From the IMG/VR virus record IMGVR_UViG_3300042514_000030, positions 1 through 25,726 of that record: a DNA stretch of 25,726 nucleotides; one strand, given 5' to 3'. Positions 1 to 7,037 of this stretch are shown here, piece by piece (positions within the stretch are counted from its first letter, which is position 1; every line of letters begins with the position of its first letter). A model generated the notes under the pieces. It was not told where the DNA came from. It saw only the letters and a program-made list of their open reading frames with translations, and did no database searches. The translations under genes were made by a program, and so were the position numbers. This DNA comes from a virus.

Positions 1-35
1 AGTTCTTCGTCATTAGTATTTTTCCCTTGTTTCAT
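1..35 (-). CDS. 5' end of an unidentified gene (partial)
   Basis: An ATG at 33-35 opens a frame that runs off the left edge, giving M-K-Q-G-K-N-T-N-D-E-E. It starts 12 bases after the stop of the preceding gene on the same strand, which fits the tight packing of this operon. No Shine-Dalgarno sequence is visible; the spacer is AT-rich and contains a TGATATAAT string. Too little protein is visible to assign a function, and the true start could lie further left, outside the window. Confidence 0.4.
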   Translation of the reverse strand, partial: MKQGKNTNDEE

Positions 36-47
36 CTATTATATCAG

Positions 48-365
48 TTAACGCATTATGTACTTAAGCGCTGAGACCAAATCGTTAATTGCTTCTGCTG
101 CAGTATAGTAAATATTCTTCTTTGCTCTATCACTTTTGTCTACATTCGTTAACCAAGTGGCCTTGAATGACATTTTTGCTGCAATTGCCTGCAGCCTTAC
201 TATTTCTAAACTTGCCACATGTGGCGGGATGTCTGGCTTAATGATGAGTTTGGCAATCATTGTTAGCGCAACGGTCAACTCTTCATCTTGCATATAATCT
301 GCAATTTCTGCCAACCCATTAACCATATCAATGGTTGTTTGTCCTGATTCATTTTGCTGTGTCAT
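48..365 (-). CDS. hypothetical small helical protein
   Basis: A 105-residue protein of unknown function. It looks predominantly alpha-helical (Ala/Leu/Ile/Lys-rich, no cysteines, no signal peptide or membrane segment). The start at 365 (MTQQNESG) is preferred over an upstream in-frame ATG at 371, because the GAAGGG Shine-Dalgarno at 373-378 stands 7 bases from 365 but only 1 base from 371. It overlaps the end of the upstream nuclease-like gene by 17 bases, so it belongs to the replication/recombination operon and is probably translationally coupled to it. I do not recognise the family. Confidence 0.7.
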   Translation of the reverse strand: MTQQNESGQTTIDMVNGLAEIADYMQDEELTVALTMIAKLIIKPDIPPHVASLEIVRLQAIAAKMSFKATWLTNVDKSDRAKKNIYYTAAEAINDLVSALKYIMR

Positions 366-651
366 CTTCATACCCTTCTGTTAATTGCTCTAGCATTTCT
401 ACCTCAATTACTGCCAGCCTTACCTTAGCATTGCCCTCGCCAAGAACAATAAATATTGCTGGATCGTTGCCATTTCTAATAGCATCTGTAACTGCTTTAG
501 CCCAAATATCTTTGTTTACTGTAATTCCTTTTGGATATTCCTTAAAGTCAACTGTAAAGTTTCTCCAAGTAGCATCACCTTTATGAGTGTTTCTGCCAGA
601 ATTCTTGTGCTGTTTAGCGCCAAGCCTTTTGCTTTCTCCTCTTTCACTCAT
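349..651 (-). CDS. PDDEXK/Hjc-like nuclease (putative Holliday junction resolvase)
   Basis: About 100 residues. The pattern resembles small archaeal Hjc-like and phage RecB-like nucleases of the PDDEXK fold: an N-terminal Glu (E6), a basic SGR segment (18-20), the KGD motif (D26), then a beta strand carrying VDFKE (D35-x-K37, a variant of the E-x-K motif), a helix (about 46-60) and a closing strand (PAIFIVLG). These enzymes cleave branched DNA such as Holliday junctions using metal bound by the acidic residues. The ATG at 651 is preferred because the longer frame opens only with a TTG at 687 inside the neighbouring gene. The start overlaps the stop of the zinc-finger gene by 8 bases (ATGAGTGA). 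Placement beside recA fits recombination. Fold assignment is by motif only; another endonuclease specificity is possible. Confidence 0.6.
   Translation of the reverse strand: MSERGESKRLGAKQHKNSGRNTHKGDATWRNFTVDFKEYPKGITVNKDIWAKAVTDAIRNGNDPAIFIVLGEGNAKVRLAVIEVEMLEQLTEGYEDDTAK
373..378 (-). promoter_or_regulatory. Shine-Dalgarno deciding the start at 365
   Basis: GAAGGG on the minus strand, 7 bases before the ATG at 365 and 1 base before the alternative ATG at 371. The spacing supports the shorter reading frame. Confidence 0.6.
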
Positions 652-829
652 CTCCAAAATCTTTCTTCTTCTTTTTCTTAGCAACAAGTTCTACTCTTGA
701 TATGTGTTTAGTTACACACATCCATGTAACATCGCCAGTCTCATACCAAAATCTTGCTGCTGTAACATTTTCCTTACACTTTTGACAAATAAATTGTCCT
801 GGAACGTGAAAGAACTTTTCTTCAGCCAT
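644..829 (-). CDS. small zinc-finger protein
   Basis: A 61-residue protein with a probable zinc site C15-x2-C18-x19-C38-x3-H42 and a basic tail (six consecutive lysines at 51-56), a composition suggesting nucleic-acid binding. It starts at ATG 829, overlapping the recA stop by 8 bases (ATGGCTGA), and its own stop overlaps the next gene by 8 bases, so it is tightly embedded between the recombinase and the resolvase-like nuclease. That position suggests a role in DNA recombination or replication, but this is inference from context; no family with a known function is recognised. Confidence 0.75.
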   Translation of the reverse strand: MAEEKFFHVPGQFICQKCKENVTAARFWYETGDVTWMCVTKHISRVELVAKKKKKKDFGDE

Positions 830-1838
830 TTAATAGTTTATCCTTTAATGACTTTTGCAAGTCAAGGTCTTCTCTTACTCTATTAATAAAGCCTTCTCTG
901 CCTTGTACTTTTGTTCCATCTTCAAGTTGATACCAAGCGCCTGTTCTTGTTACAAGACCTGCTAGTTCTGCTGTATCAACAAGATCACCAATAGCATCAA
1001 TGCCAATGTTATCGCCTCTAAAATAAAAGTCATACTCGCCATTTTGAAAACCAGGAGATGTTTTAGAGAACTGTAACTCCCAGCGAACTTTGCGACCAAT
1101 CTTTTCTTCAATAAGTTTGTCACCAACATTAATCTTCCCCTTAATTGCTTGATTGTCTGATTCTGAAGAAAACAATTTAATAACCGTAGAAGAATAGAAC
1201 TTAGTAGCCTGACCACCAGTAGGCTGCTGGCTAGTATACATAGCGCTAATATTATTACGGCTTTGACTAATAAGTACAAAAAGAGTTGGCTTAACTTTAT
1301 TATTAGCATAGTTAATCATCTTCCATGCGTTGCTAAAATCACGAGACTCGGCACCAATTTGTTTTGTATTTTCAAGTTGCTTAAGTTCATCAGAATCCTT
1401 TTCAAAGTAAATTGCTGGCAATAGTGATGTAATACTATCAACAACTACCATATCTACACCAGCGTTCATTAGACTAGTGCCAATGTCTACCATTTCATTA
1501 ATTGTTCTGCATTGTGAAACAATAAGTTTTGATGTATCTACCCCAAGACCTTCTGCCCACTTTTTATCATATGACATTTCAGCATCAATCCAAGCACAAA
1601 TCTTTCCTTCTTTTTGTGCCAAGCCAATCATCTGAAGGCATAGAGAAGACTTTGCAGAGGACTTAGAGCCCCATATAAGCACTTGTCGGCCATATGGTAG
1701 GCCTCCGTTTAAAGCCTTGTTTAAACCAAAACTAGGTGTTGCTGCATATTGCGTTGCTGGAATTGTGTCTCCAGCCATTACTGTCTTTCGTAATTTTGGA
1801 TTTAATTGTGCTAGCACATCTTCTATCGTTACTACCAT
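822..1838 (-). CDS. recA: RecA/UvsX-like recombinase
   Basis: A 338-residue RecA-family ATPase, close to bacterial RecA in length (about 350). It would form filaments on single-stranded DNA and catalyse strand exchange for phage recombination and recombination-dependent replication. Visible motifs: Walker A at 57-64 (GSKSSAKS, with Ala62 where RecA has Gly); WIDAE with the expected catalytic Glu87; Walker B VVVD ending at D134; LISQSR with Gln192 matching the RecA sensor glutamine; and the DNA-binding loop 2 region PTGGQATKFYSS at 206-217. The C-terminal region (about 270-338) resembles the RecA C-terminal domain. The start overlaps the mazG stop by 1 base (TAATG). The Walker A deviation recalls T4 UvsX, where the equivalent Gly is Phe, so activity is still likely. 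Confidence 0.93.
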   Translation of the reverse strand: MVVTIEDVLAQLNPKLRKTVMAGDTIPATQYAATPSFGLNKALNGGLPYGRQVLIWGSKSSAKSSLCLQMIGLAQKEGKICAWIDAEMSYDKKWAEGLGVDTSKLIVSQCRTINEMVDIGTSLMNAGVDMVVVDSITSLLPAIYFEKDSDELKQLENTKQIGAESRDFSNAWKMINYANNKVKPTLFVLISQSRNNISAMYTSQQPTGGQATKFYSSTVIKLFSSESDNQAIKGKINVGDKLIEEKIGRKVRWELQFSKTSPGFQNGEYDFYFRGDNIGIDAIGDLVDTAELAGLVTRTGAWYQLEDGTKVQGREGFINRVREDLDLQKSLKDKLLNG

Positions 1839-2161
1839 TAGAATCTTACCCCATGCTTTTCTGGACGAGTTCTATTAAACTCTACCTTTTCTACTAGTGC
1901 GTGGTCTAGTGATAATTTTGTATACCCTGCATTTACCACTCCAGCATAAAGATCTAGTGTGCGAATAAGAATATCTGCAAACTCTTTTGTGATTTCTTCC
2001 TCACCTTTATCTTTACGAATTGCTTCCATAACCTCAGTTACTTCTGAAACAATCATCATGCACTGCTTAGCAATAAAGATATCATCAACCTCTTCTTCTG
2101 GTGGCCAAAAGCCTTTATTAATTGCGTCTTTGTGTAATTCATCTGCTAACTGATCAAACAT
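1838..2161 (-). CDS. MazG-like nucleotide pyrophosphohydrolase
   Basis: An all-alpha NTP-pyrophosphatase-like protein of 107 residues. The metal-binding signature ExxE (E40, E43) is followed by ExxD (E60, D63) on the next helix, as in the MazG/dUTPase superfamily. Such enzymes hydrolyse (d)NTPs to monophosphates; phage versions are proposed to clean up non-canonical nucleotides or lower host (p)ppGpp. The start at 2161 is chosen because GGAGG lies 9 bases upstream, whereas it directly abuts the alternative ATG at 2170. The 2161 start also yields an 8-base overlap with the polymerase stop (ATGTTTGA), the same arrangement as other junctions in this operon. Lying between polymerase and recA, it fits nucleotide-pool management during replication; substrate cannot be told from sequence. 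Confidence 0.82.
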   Translation of the reverse strand: MFDQLADELHKDAINKGFWPPEEEVDDIFIAKQCMMIVSEVTEVMEAIRKDKGEEEITKEFADILIRTLDLYAGVVNAGYTKLSLDHALVEKVEFNRTRPEKHGVRF

Positions 2162-5100
2162 TTGATACATCCTCCATAATCACTGTTCCATCTTTTGTTT
2201 TACCAAATTTAAAGTTATAAACATTTCCTGCTTCAATACTCATGTATGCTTTTGCAAATGAGGTTGGGAATACAGTAATCGCATGTAGTTCTCTGCCTGA
2301 ATCTGCTAGTGTAAGAGATGCCATCTTTTTTCCAGTCTTCGTAATTCTTGGCTTAAATGAAACTACAAAATGCTCTCCTTCTTTAAATGGAAGCATTTTA
2401 TAATTTAAGAATTTAACTAAGGCATCCTTTGATTCTTTTACTTCATCTGCTGGGACTGCTGAAACAATTCTATTATCATTAACTAATACAATGTATGTAC
2501 GTCCAGCCTCAATCATTGTATTTTCATCATCAAAAATACCAACAGATCCTGTTTTATCTAACAACTCTACCCTTGACCAACCTTTGCTTCTCTTAATTGA
2601 TTTTACCATACCCATTAAAATGAAGGCTCCTTTTTCCTCATACTCTTCTACATCATTTAAATATGCGTAGTAGTGTTGTGGAATAGATGTATTAAATTCA
2701 GGAAGGTTTAGATACTCATATAAGTTTTCTTTTACTTCATCTGGATTAGCAGGATTGTCAGGAAAAGTTAATGCTCCTACCGCCCTCATTGAGTTTAGTG
2801 CACGGCTATTTACACCATGACCTTTTGTAAAAGTAAATTCTTCTACTTCTTTAAATGTTTTAAATGGTCTAGCCTGTATGTATCTATCTGCAATAGTATC
2901 AGAAATAAACTTAATGGCTGATAAGCCAAATCTAATTCCCTTACCCTCGATTTTAAAATCTTTGTCTGAGTCATTAATATGAGGTAACTTAACTGTTATT
3001 CCCATTCTTTTTGCCTCAATTAGATATTCGGTTCTGGTATCTTTGTCTTTCTCGTTCTTTAATAGAGCAAACATAAACTCTAAAGGATAGTGATACTTTA
3101 GCCACGCCGTCCAATACGAGAGCGTAGAGTAAGCAACCGCATGAGACTTGTTGAACGAGTATCCCGCATGTGCCTCAAAGTCGTGCCATAGATCAAGAGC
3201 CTGATTGGGAGCAATATAGGCAGAAGCACCTTTGATAAACCTGTCTTTGAACTCATCAAAGTCCTTAGCATCCTTCTTCTTTCCAATGATCTTTCTAACT
3301 TTATCTGCTTCCGACATGGACATACCGCCAAGTTGTACGCATGTTTGCATAACTTGTTCTTGGTAAAGAATGCAGCCATAAGTATCCTCCGTAAATTCTT
3401 TTAAGATACTATGAGTATAGTCAATGTTTTGACGACCATGCTTGCGAGCAATATAGTCTTTACCAATTGTATTCATAGCACCTGGGCGAACTAGAGCATT
3501 TGATGCAGCAAGTTCTGATAGATTTTTTACACCCATCTTAATTAAAAGATTTGTATATGGTGCTGCTTCACATTGGAAAACACCCTTTGTATATCCATCA
3601 GAAAGCATCTGATAAACATTCTTGTCATCCATATCAATCTCTAGTAGATTAATCTTTTTCTTATCTCTTTCTTGGATAATGTCTAAAGTATCCTTGAGAA
3701 CACTAAGAGTTTTAAGTCCAAGTGCATCAATTTTAATTAGACCAATCTTTTCTGCTTCTTCCATATCTACAGCAACAACTGGAATTCTTGTATCGCTTCC
3801 AGTCACGGAGCGTGTCTCTAGTGGAGCATACTTAAATATTGGATCCTTGCTAGTAACAACACCAGCGGCATGGATACCAGTTCCTCTAATACGACCACGG
3901 AGTTGGTCTCCGTATAGTTCTACTTCTGGATACTTTTCTCTAAACCAAGCAGCATTTCTTGAACCACAGTAGTCATCCCAAGTATCTACAGTTTTAAGAA
4001 CCTTGTTAACATCTGGCAATGGAATGTTAAGTGCACGAGCAACATCTCGCACAACACCCTTATCTTTAAATTGCAAGAAGGTAGCAATAGATGCAACATG
4101 TCTATACTGTCTAACTAAATAGTCTTTAACTTCATCACGTCTTGAATCTTGAATATCTGTATCAATATCAGGAAAGTCATTACGTTCTGGATTAATAAAT
4201 CGAAAGAACAAAAGTCCGTGTTTTAGTGGATCAATGTCTGTAATACCAAGTGTGTAGCAAAGCAAAGAACCAGCAGATGATCCACGTCCTGGACCAACCA
4301 TAATGTCTTCTTTCTTTGCCCAGTTAAGCATGTTGCGAACCACTAAGAAGTAAGGTGCAAAGTTTTTATCATTAATAATTGTTAACTCTTCATCAAGTCT
4401 ATCAATATAGTCTTGCTTACCCTCAAGACCACGTTCTTTAAGTCCTTCCATAGCAAGTTTCTTTAACTCTAAACCTGGCTTTGGATATTGCACTGGTAGT
4501 AGATTTAGTCCTTCTTTAATGTCATAGTCTTCTACCTTATTAGCAATCTCTATAGTAGATGTAAACATATCTTCACGATCAATACCCTGCTTTAGCATGG
4601 CAGCCTTCATCTCTTCATATGAAAGCAAATGTATATCAAACTTATTAAAACTCATCATACGGTCTGCGCCATATAAATAATCAAGTCTATCCATAAATGT
4701 TTCTTTTTTCTTAGACTTCTCATAAGTTGCATCTTTTTCCAACTTAGCATGAGTATTAAGAATAAGCATCAATTCTTGAATTTCTTTTTGACTTGGATCA
4801 GAGTGATGGCAGTCTGGAGTTACAACAATCTTAATCTTAAGAGCATCTGCAAGTTCAATAATACCTTTATTAATTTCAGCAGAGTTGTGTGGCATTACTT
4901 CAATATAATAGTCATCACCAAACTCATCTTTAAACCATTGCATATGTCGCTTTGCAGTTGCCAGTTCACCTAGTTCTACCGCCTTGGCAATCCAACCACT
5001 AAGGCAGCCAGATGTAACAACAAGTCCTTCTTTATACTTTTTTAATACATCAAAATCAAATCTTGGCTTACTAAAAAATCCTTCTGTCCAAGCAATTTCA

Positions 5101-5429
5101 TTAATCTTGTTTAGGTTTTCTAGACCTGTTTGATTCTTAGCGAGAAGAACTATATGATGATAATTCAAATCAAGAGGATCAGTACGTTCTGCCTTTGCTC
5201 TCTTGTCATTCATATCCCTTGTCATATAGCCTTCTACGCCAAGAATTGGTTTGATGCCCTTTGCTTTTGCAATACGGTGCAGTTCCCTATGCCCAGATAA
5301 AGAACCATGATCTGTGATAGCCAATGCTGGCATACCAAGTTCAACTGCTCGGTTAACGTATTCTTCTGGAGTAGCAACACCATCCATTAATGAGTAGTGT
5401 GTATGGACGTGCAAACCTACATAATTCAT
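2154..5429 (-). CDS. dnaE: DNA polymerase III alpha subunit (DnaE-type, phage)
   Basis: A 1091-residue C-family replicative polymerase, slightly shorter than bacterial DnaE (about 1160). Order of parts: an N-terminal PHP domain with metal-ligand motifs HVH (H7, H9), ITDH (D40, H41), GVEGY (E66) and PDCHH; a palm with GRGSSAGS and PDIDTD, where D423 and D425 match the E. coli catalytic pair; the third catalytic Asp568 in KIDALG; finger and helix-hairpin regions; and a C-terminal OB fold at about 930-1000. It starts 3 bases after the SSB gene stop, with tandem stops TAA-TAG before the ATG and no clear Shine-Dalgarno, suggesting coupled translation. No separate epsilon-type exonuclease is visible, so any proofreading here might reside in the apparently intact PHP domain. 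Confidence 0.96.
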   Translation of the reverse strand: MNYVGLHVHTHYSLMDGVATPEEYVNRAVELGMPALAITDHGSLSGHRELHRIAKAKGIKPILGVEGYMTRDMNDKRAKAERTDPLDLNYHHIVLLAKNQTGLENLNKINEIAWTEGFFSKPRFDFDVLKKYKEGLVVTSGCLSGWIAKAVELGELATAKRHMQWFKDEFGDDYYIEVMPHNSAEINKGIIELADALKIKIVVTPDCHHSDPSQKEIQELMLILNTHAKLEKDATYEKSKKKETFMDRLDYLYGADRMMSFNKFDIHLLSYEEMKAAMLKQGIDREDMFTSTIEIANKVEDYDIKEGLNLLPVQYPKPGLELKKLAMEGLKERGLEGKQDYIDRLDEELTIINDKNFAPYFLVVRNMLNWAKKEDIMVGPGRGSSAGSLLCYTLGITDIDPLKHGLLFFRFINPERNDFPDIDTDIQDSRRDEVKDYLVRQYRHVASIATFLQFKDKGVVRDVARALNIPLPDVNKVLKTVDTWDDYCGSRNAAWFREKYPEVELYGDQLRGRIRGTGIHAAGVVTSKDPIFKYAPLETRSVTGSDTRIPVVAVDMEEAEKIGLIKIDALGLKTLSVLKDTLDIIQERDKKKINLLEIDMDDKNVYQMLSDGYTKGVFQCEAAPYTNLLIKMGVKNLSELAASNALVRPGAMNTIGKDYIARKHGRQNIDYTHSILKEFTEDTYGCILYQEQVMQTCVQLGGMSMSEADKVRKIIGKKKDAKDFDEFKDRFIKGASAYIAPNQALDLWHDFEAHAGYSFNKSHAVAYSTLSYWTAWLKYHYPLEFMFALLKNEKDKDTRTEYLIEAKRMGITVKLPHINDSDKDFKIEGKGIRFGLSAIKFISDTIADRYIQARPFKTFKEVEEFTFTKGHGVNSRALNSMRAVGALTFPDNPANPDEVKENLYEYLNLPEFNTSIPQHYYAYLNDVEEYEEKGAFILMGMVKSIKRSKGWSRVELLDKTGSVGIFDDENTMIEAGRTYIVLVNDNRIVSAVPADEVKESKDALVKFLNYKMLPFKEGEHFVVSFKPRITKTGKKMASLTLADSGRELHAITVFPTSFAKAYMSIEAGNVYNFKFGKTKDGTVIMEDVSNV
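2171..2175 (-). promoter_or_regulatory. Shine-Dalgarno deciding the mazG start
   Basis: GGAGG on the minus strand, 9 bases before the ATG at 2161 and directly adjacent to the alternative ATG at 2170, which would leave no spacing. It lies within the 3' end of the polymerase gene. Confidence 0.6.
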
Positions 5430-5432
5430 CTA

Positions 5433-6086
5433 TTACCAGTCAATATTTGTGCTGGTAGCAGATGGAGTGTCGAATCCAAAGTAGAATGCTTCTTGCTCTG
5501 GATAAGGAACCTCACGAACAACCTTGTCTAGGTTGAAAAATTCATAACCGTCCCACTTGAATGGCTCTGAATCTGGTACATTTGGAATAAGCGTGTAATT
5601 GGTTTCAGTTCCCTGACCATTACGCTTTAACTTCCATTGTAGATTTGAGATGCTTCCTGTTTCAAGAGCATACTCACGAATTGTATTAAATGCGGATTGC
5701 TTGCTAATGCCTTGTGACCAAACAGCGACATAAGCATCCTCTGTTCCATCATCTACCAAAACATTTGTGTAGAAGCGCAGACGTGCTCTCCAACCAGACT
5801 TAGGCTCTTTACGTGCCATTTCACAACCAAAGCAACGTCCTTCAGATTCCTGTGTACATGCTGCCTTGCGCTTATAGTCTTTTGGATTTGTGTGTTCTGA
5901 ACACACTACTGCTAATCCACGATCTTCATTATAGTTTGCTGAATCTTGGTCTAATTCATTAACGAATCTAATCTTTGCTGCTTGTCCGTCTGCTAACTTA
6001 ACCCAACGAACTTTTGTTCCAGTACCTTCGTATTTTGGTTTGTCGACTAGGGCGTTGATATTTTTTAATCCCTTTACAATAGTCAT
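5433..6086 (-). CDS. gp32-like single-stranded DNA-binding protein
   Basis: A 217-residue protein with a zinc module H65-x11-C77-x7-C85-x2-C88 (an extra Cys at 62). This is close to T4 gp32, where the ligands are H64, C77, C87 and C90. The flanking strands are rich in aromatic and basic residues (for example RWVK, RLRFYTNV, NLQWKLKRNG), as expected for an OB-fold ssDNA-binding core. The role would be to coat ssDNA at the fork and assist RecA and the polymerase. Unlike gp32, I see no strongly acidic C-terminal tail. A good Shine-Dalgarno (AAGGAG, 6 bases from ATG) suggests high expression. It sits between primase and polymerase, consistent with a replisome component. Confidence 0.78.
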   Translation of the reverse strand: MTIVKGLKNINALVDKPKYEGTGTKVRWVKLADGQAAKIRFVNELDQDSANYNEDRGLAVVCSEHTNPKDYKRKAACTQESEGRCFGCEMARKEPKSGWRARLRFYTNVLVDDGTEDAYVAVWSQGISKQSAFNTIREYALETGSISNLQWKLKRNGQGTETNYTLIPNVPDSEPFKWDGYEFFNLDKVVREVPYPEQEAFYFGFDTPSATSTNIDW

Positions 6087-6113
6087 CTTTTTCTCCTTAT
6101 ATAAGTGTTTTTA

Positions 6114-7037
6114 TTATTTTAGCATAGAGTCTATAACATTGTCAAACTGAAACTCTAGTTTTCTAATTTCATCATCTGTCATATCGCCTATGTCTTTATA
6201 TTTTTTATCAGGTGAAATAACTGTGACTAAGTTGCCCATCTTTTCAGTAAGCCTCTCAGACATAATTGCTCCAGCCTCATCATTGTCTGCTACTAATACG
6301 ACACCTGTAAAGTACCGTTTCAAAAGTTCAATCTGGCTTGATGAAACATTTGCCCCTAGGGTAGCAACCGCAGGGAAACCTACTTGATCTAATCTGATAG
6401 CATCAAAAGAAGATTCAACAACATAAACTATCTTTGATGCTTTTACTCTGTGAAGATTAAATAATATTTTACTCTTTGGAAGACCTGGAGTATTTTTAAA
6501 TTCTTTGCCTTCAATAGTTCGTGCAACAAATCCAATAGACATGCCATCTGGTGACTGCATTGGAATAACTACAGAATCTTGTTTTTCTGAGTATCCAAGA
6601 TCAAACTTTATAACTGACTCTTTGGTAAGTCTACGTCCTTCAAAGTAAGTCATTGCTCTCGGTGAATCAATTGCCTGCTTGCCTAATCTTTTAATTAATA
6701 GTTCGTCATACTGAACAAAGTCAGGCATCTGATGCAGAGCCTTGTTAACAACTGCCTCAATGTTTGTTTCTGTTTCTTTGCTCTTAATAAATCTAACAGT
6801 TTCAAAATATGTTCTATTAGTCATATGCATAATTAACTCAATTAAACTTCTTGTTGTTTGGCATCCAAAACAAAAGAATAAACCAGACTCTTTTGAAACT
6901 TCTCCTGCTGGAGTTCTATTGTTATTATGATAGGGGCAAAAAATTATATAATCAGTTCCATACTCAGCCTCTATCTCAATTCCTGCACCAGTTAGAACTC
7001 TGTGTATTTGTTGTGTTGTATATAATTCTTTAGCCAT
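6114..7037 (-). CDS. DnaG-type DNA primase
   Basis: A 307-residue primase. The N-terminal zinc-binding domain has CPYH (C34, H37) and CFGC (C56, C59) spaced as in CHC2 primases. The TOPRIM domain carries the Glu in VVESSFDAI (E208) and the DND motif in VADNDEAG (D251, D253). It would lay RNA primers for lagging-strand synthesis with the adjacent helicase. The start at 7037 (MAKELY) is preferred over an in-frame ATG further upstream at 7079, because it gives an 8-base overlap with the helicase stop (ATGGCTAA) like other junctions here and places the zinc domain at the expected distance from the N-terminus. It lacks a separate C-terminal helicase-interaction domain of bacterial DnaG length. Confidence 0.92.
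   Translation of the reverse strand: MAKELYTTQQIHRVLTGAGIEIEAEYGTDYIIFCPYHNNNRTPAGEVSKESGLFFCFGCQTTRSLIELIMHMTNRTYFETVRFIKSKETETNIEAVVNKALHQMPDFVQYDELLIKRLGKQAIDSPRAMTYFEGRRLTKESVIKFDLGYSEKQDSVVIPMQSPDGMSIGFVARTIEGKEFKNTPGLPKSKILFNLHRVKASKIVYVVESSFDAIRLDQVGFPAVATLGANVSSSQIELLKRYFTGVVLVADNDEAGAIMSERLTEKMGNLVTVISPDKKYKDIGDMTDDEIRKLEFQFDNVIDSMLK

Noticed and set aside
652-687. Longer N-terminus for the nuclease-like gene, with a run of Arg and Lys.
   Set aside because: It needs a TTG start inside the zinc-finger gene; the basic run is the out-of-frame reading of that gene's lysine tail.
962-1309. Minus-strand hydrophobic open frame of 115 codons resembling a membrane protein.
   Set aside because: It lies entirely inside recA in another frame; the Leu/Ile-rich composition is a by-product of the AT-rich recA codons.
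3622-3972. Plus-strand open frames such as this one opposite the polymerase gene, and many others opposite the tape measure gene.
   Set aside because: All are antisense to strongly supported genes, Ser/Leu/Phe-rich as expected for antisense reading, and without credible starts.
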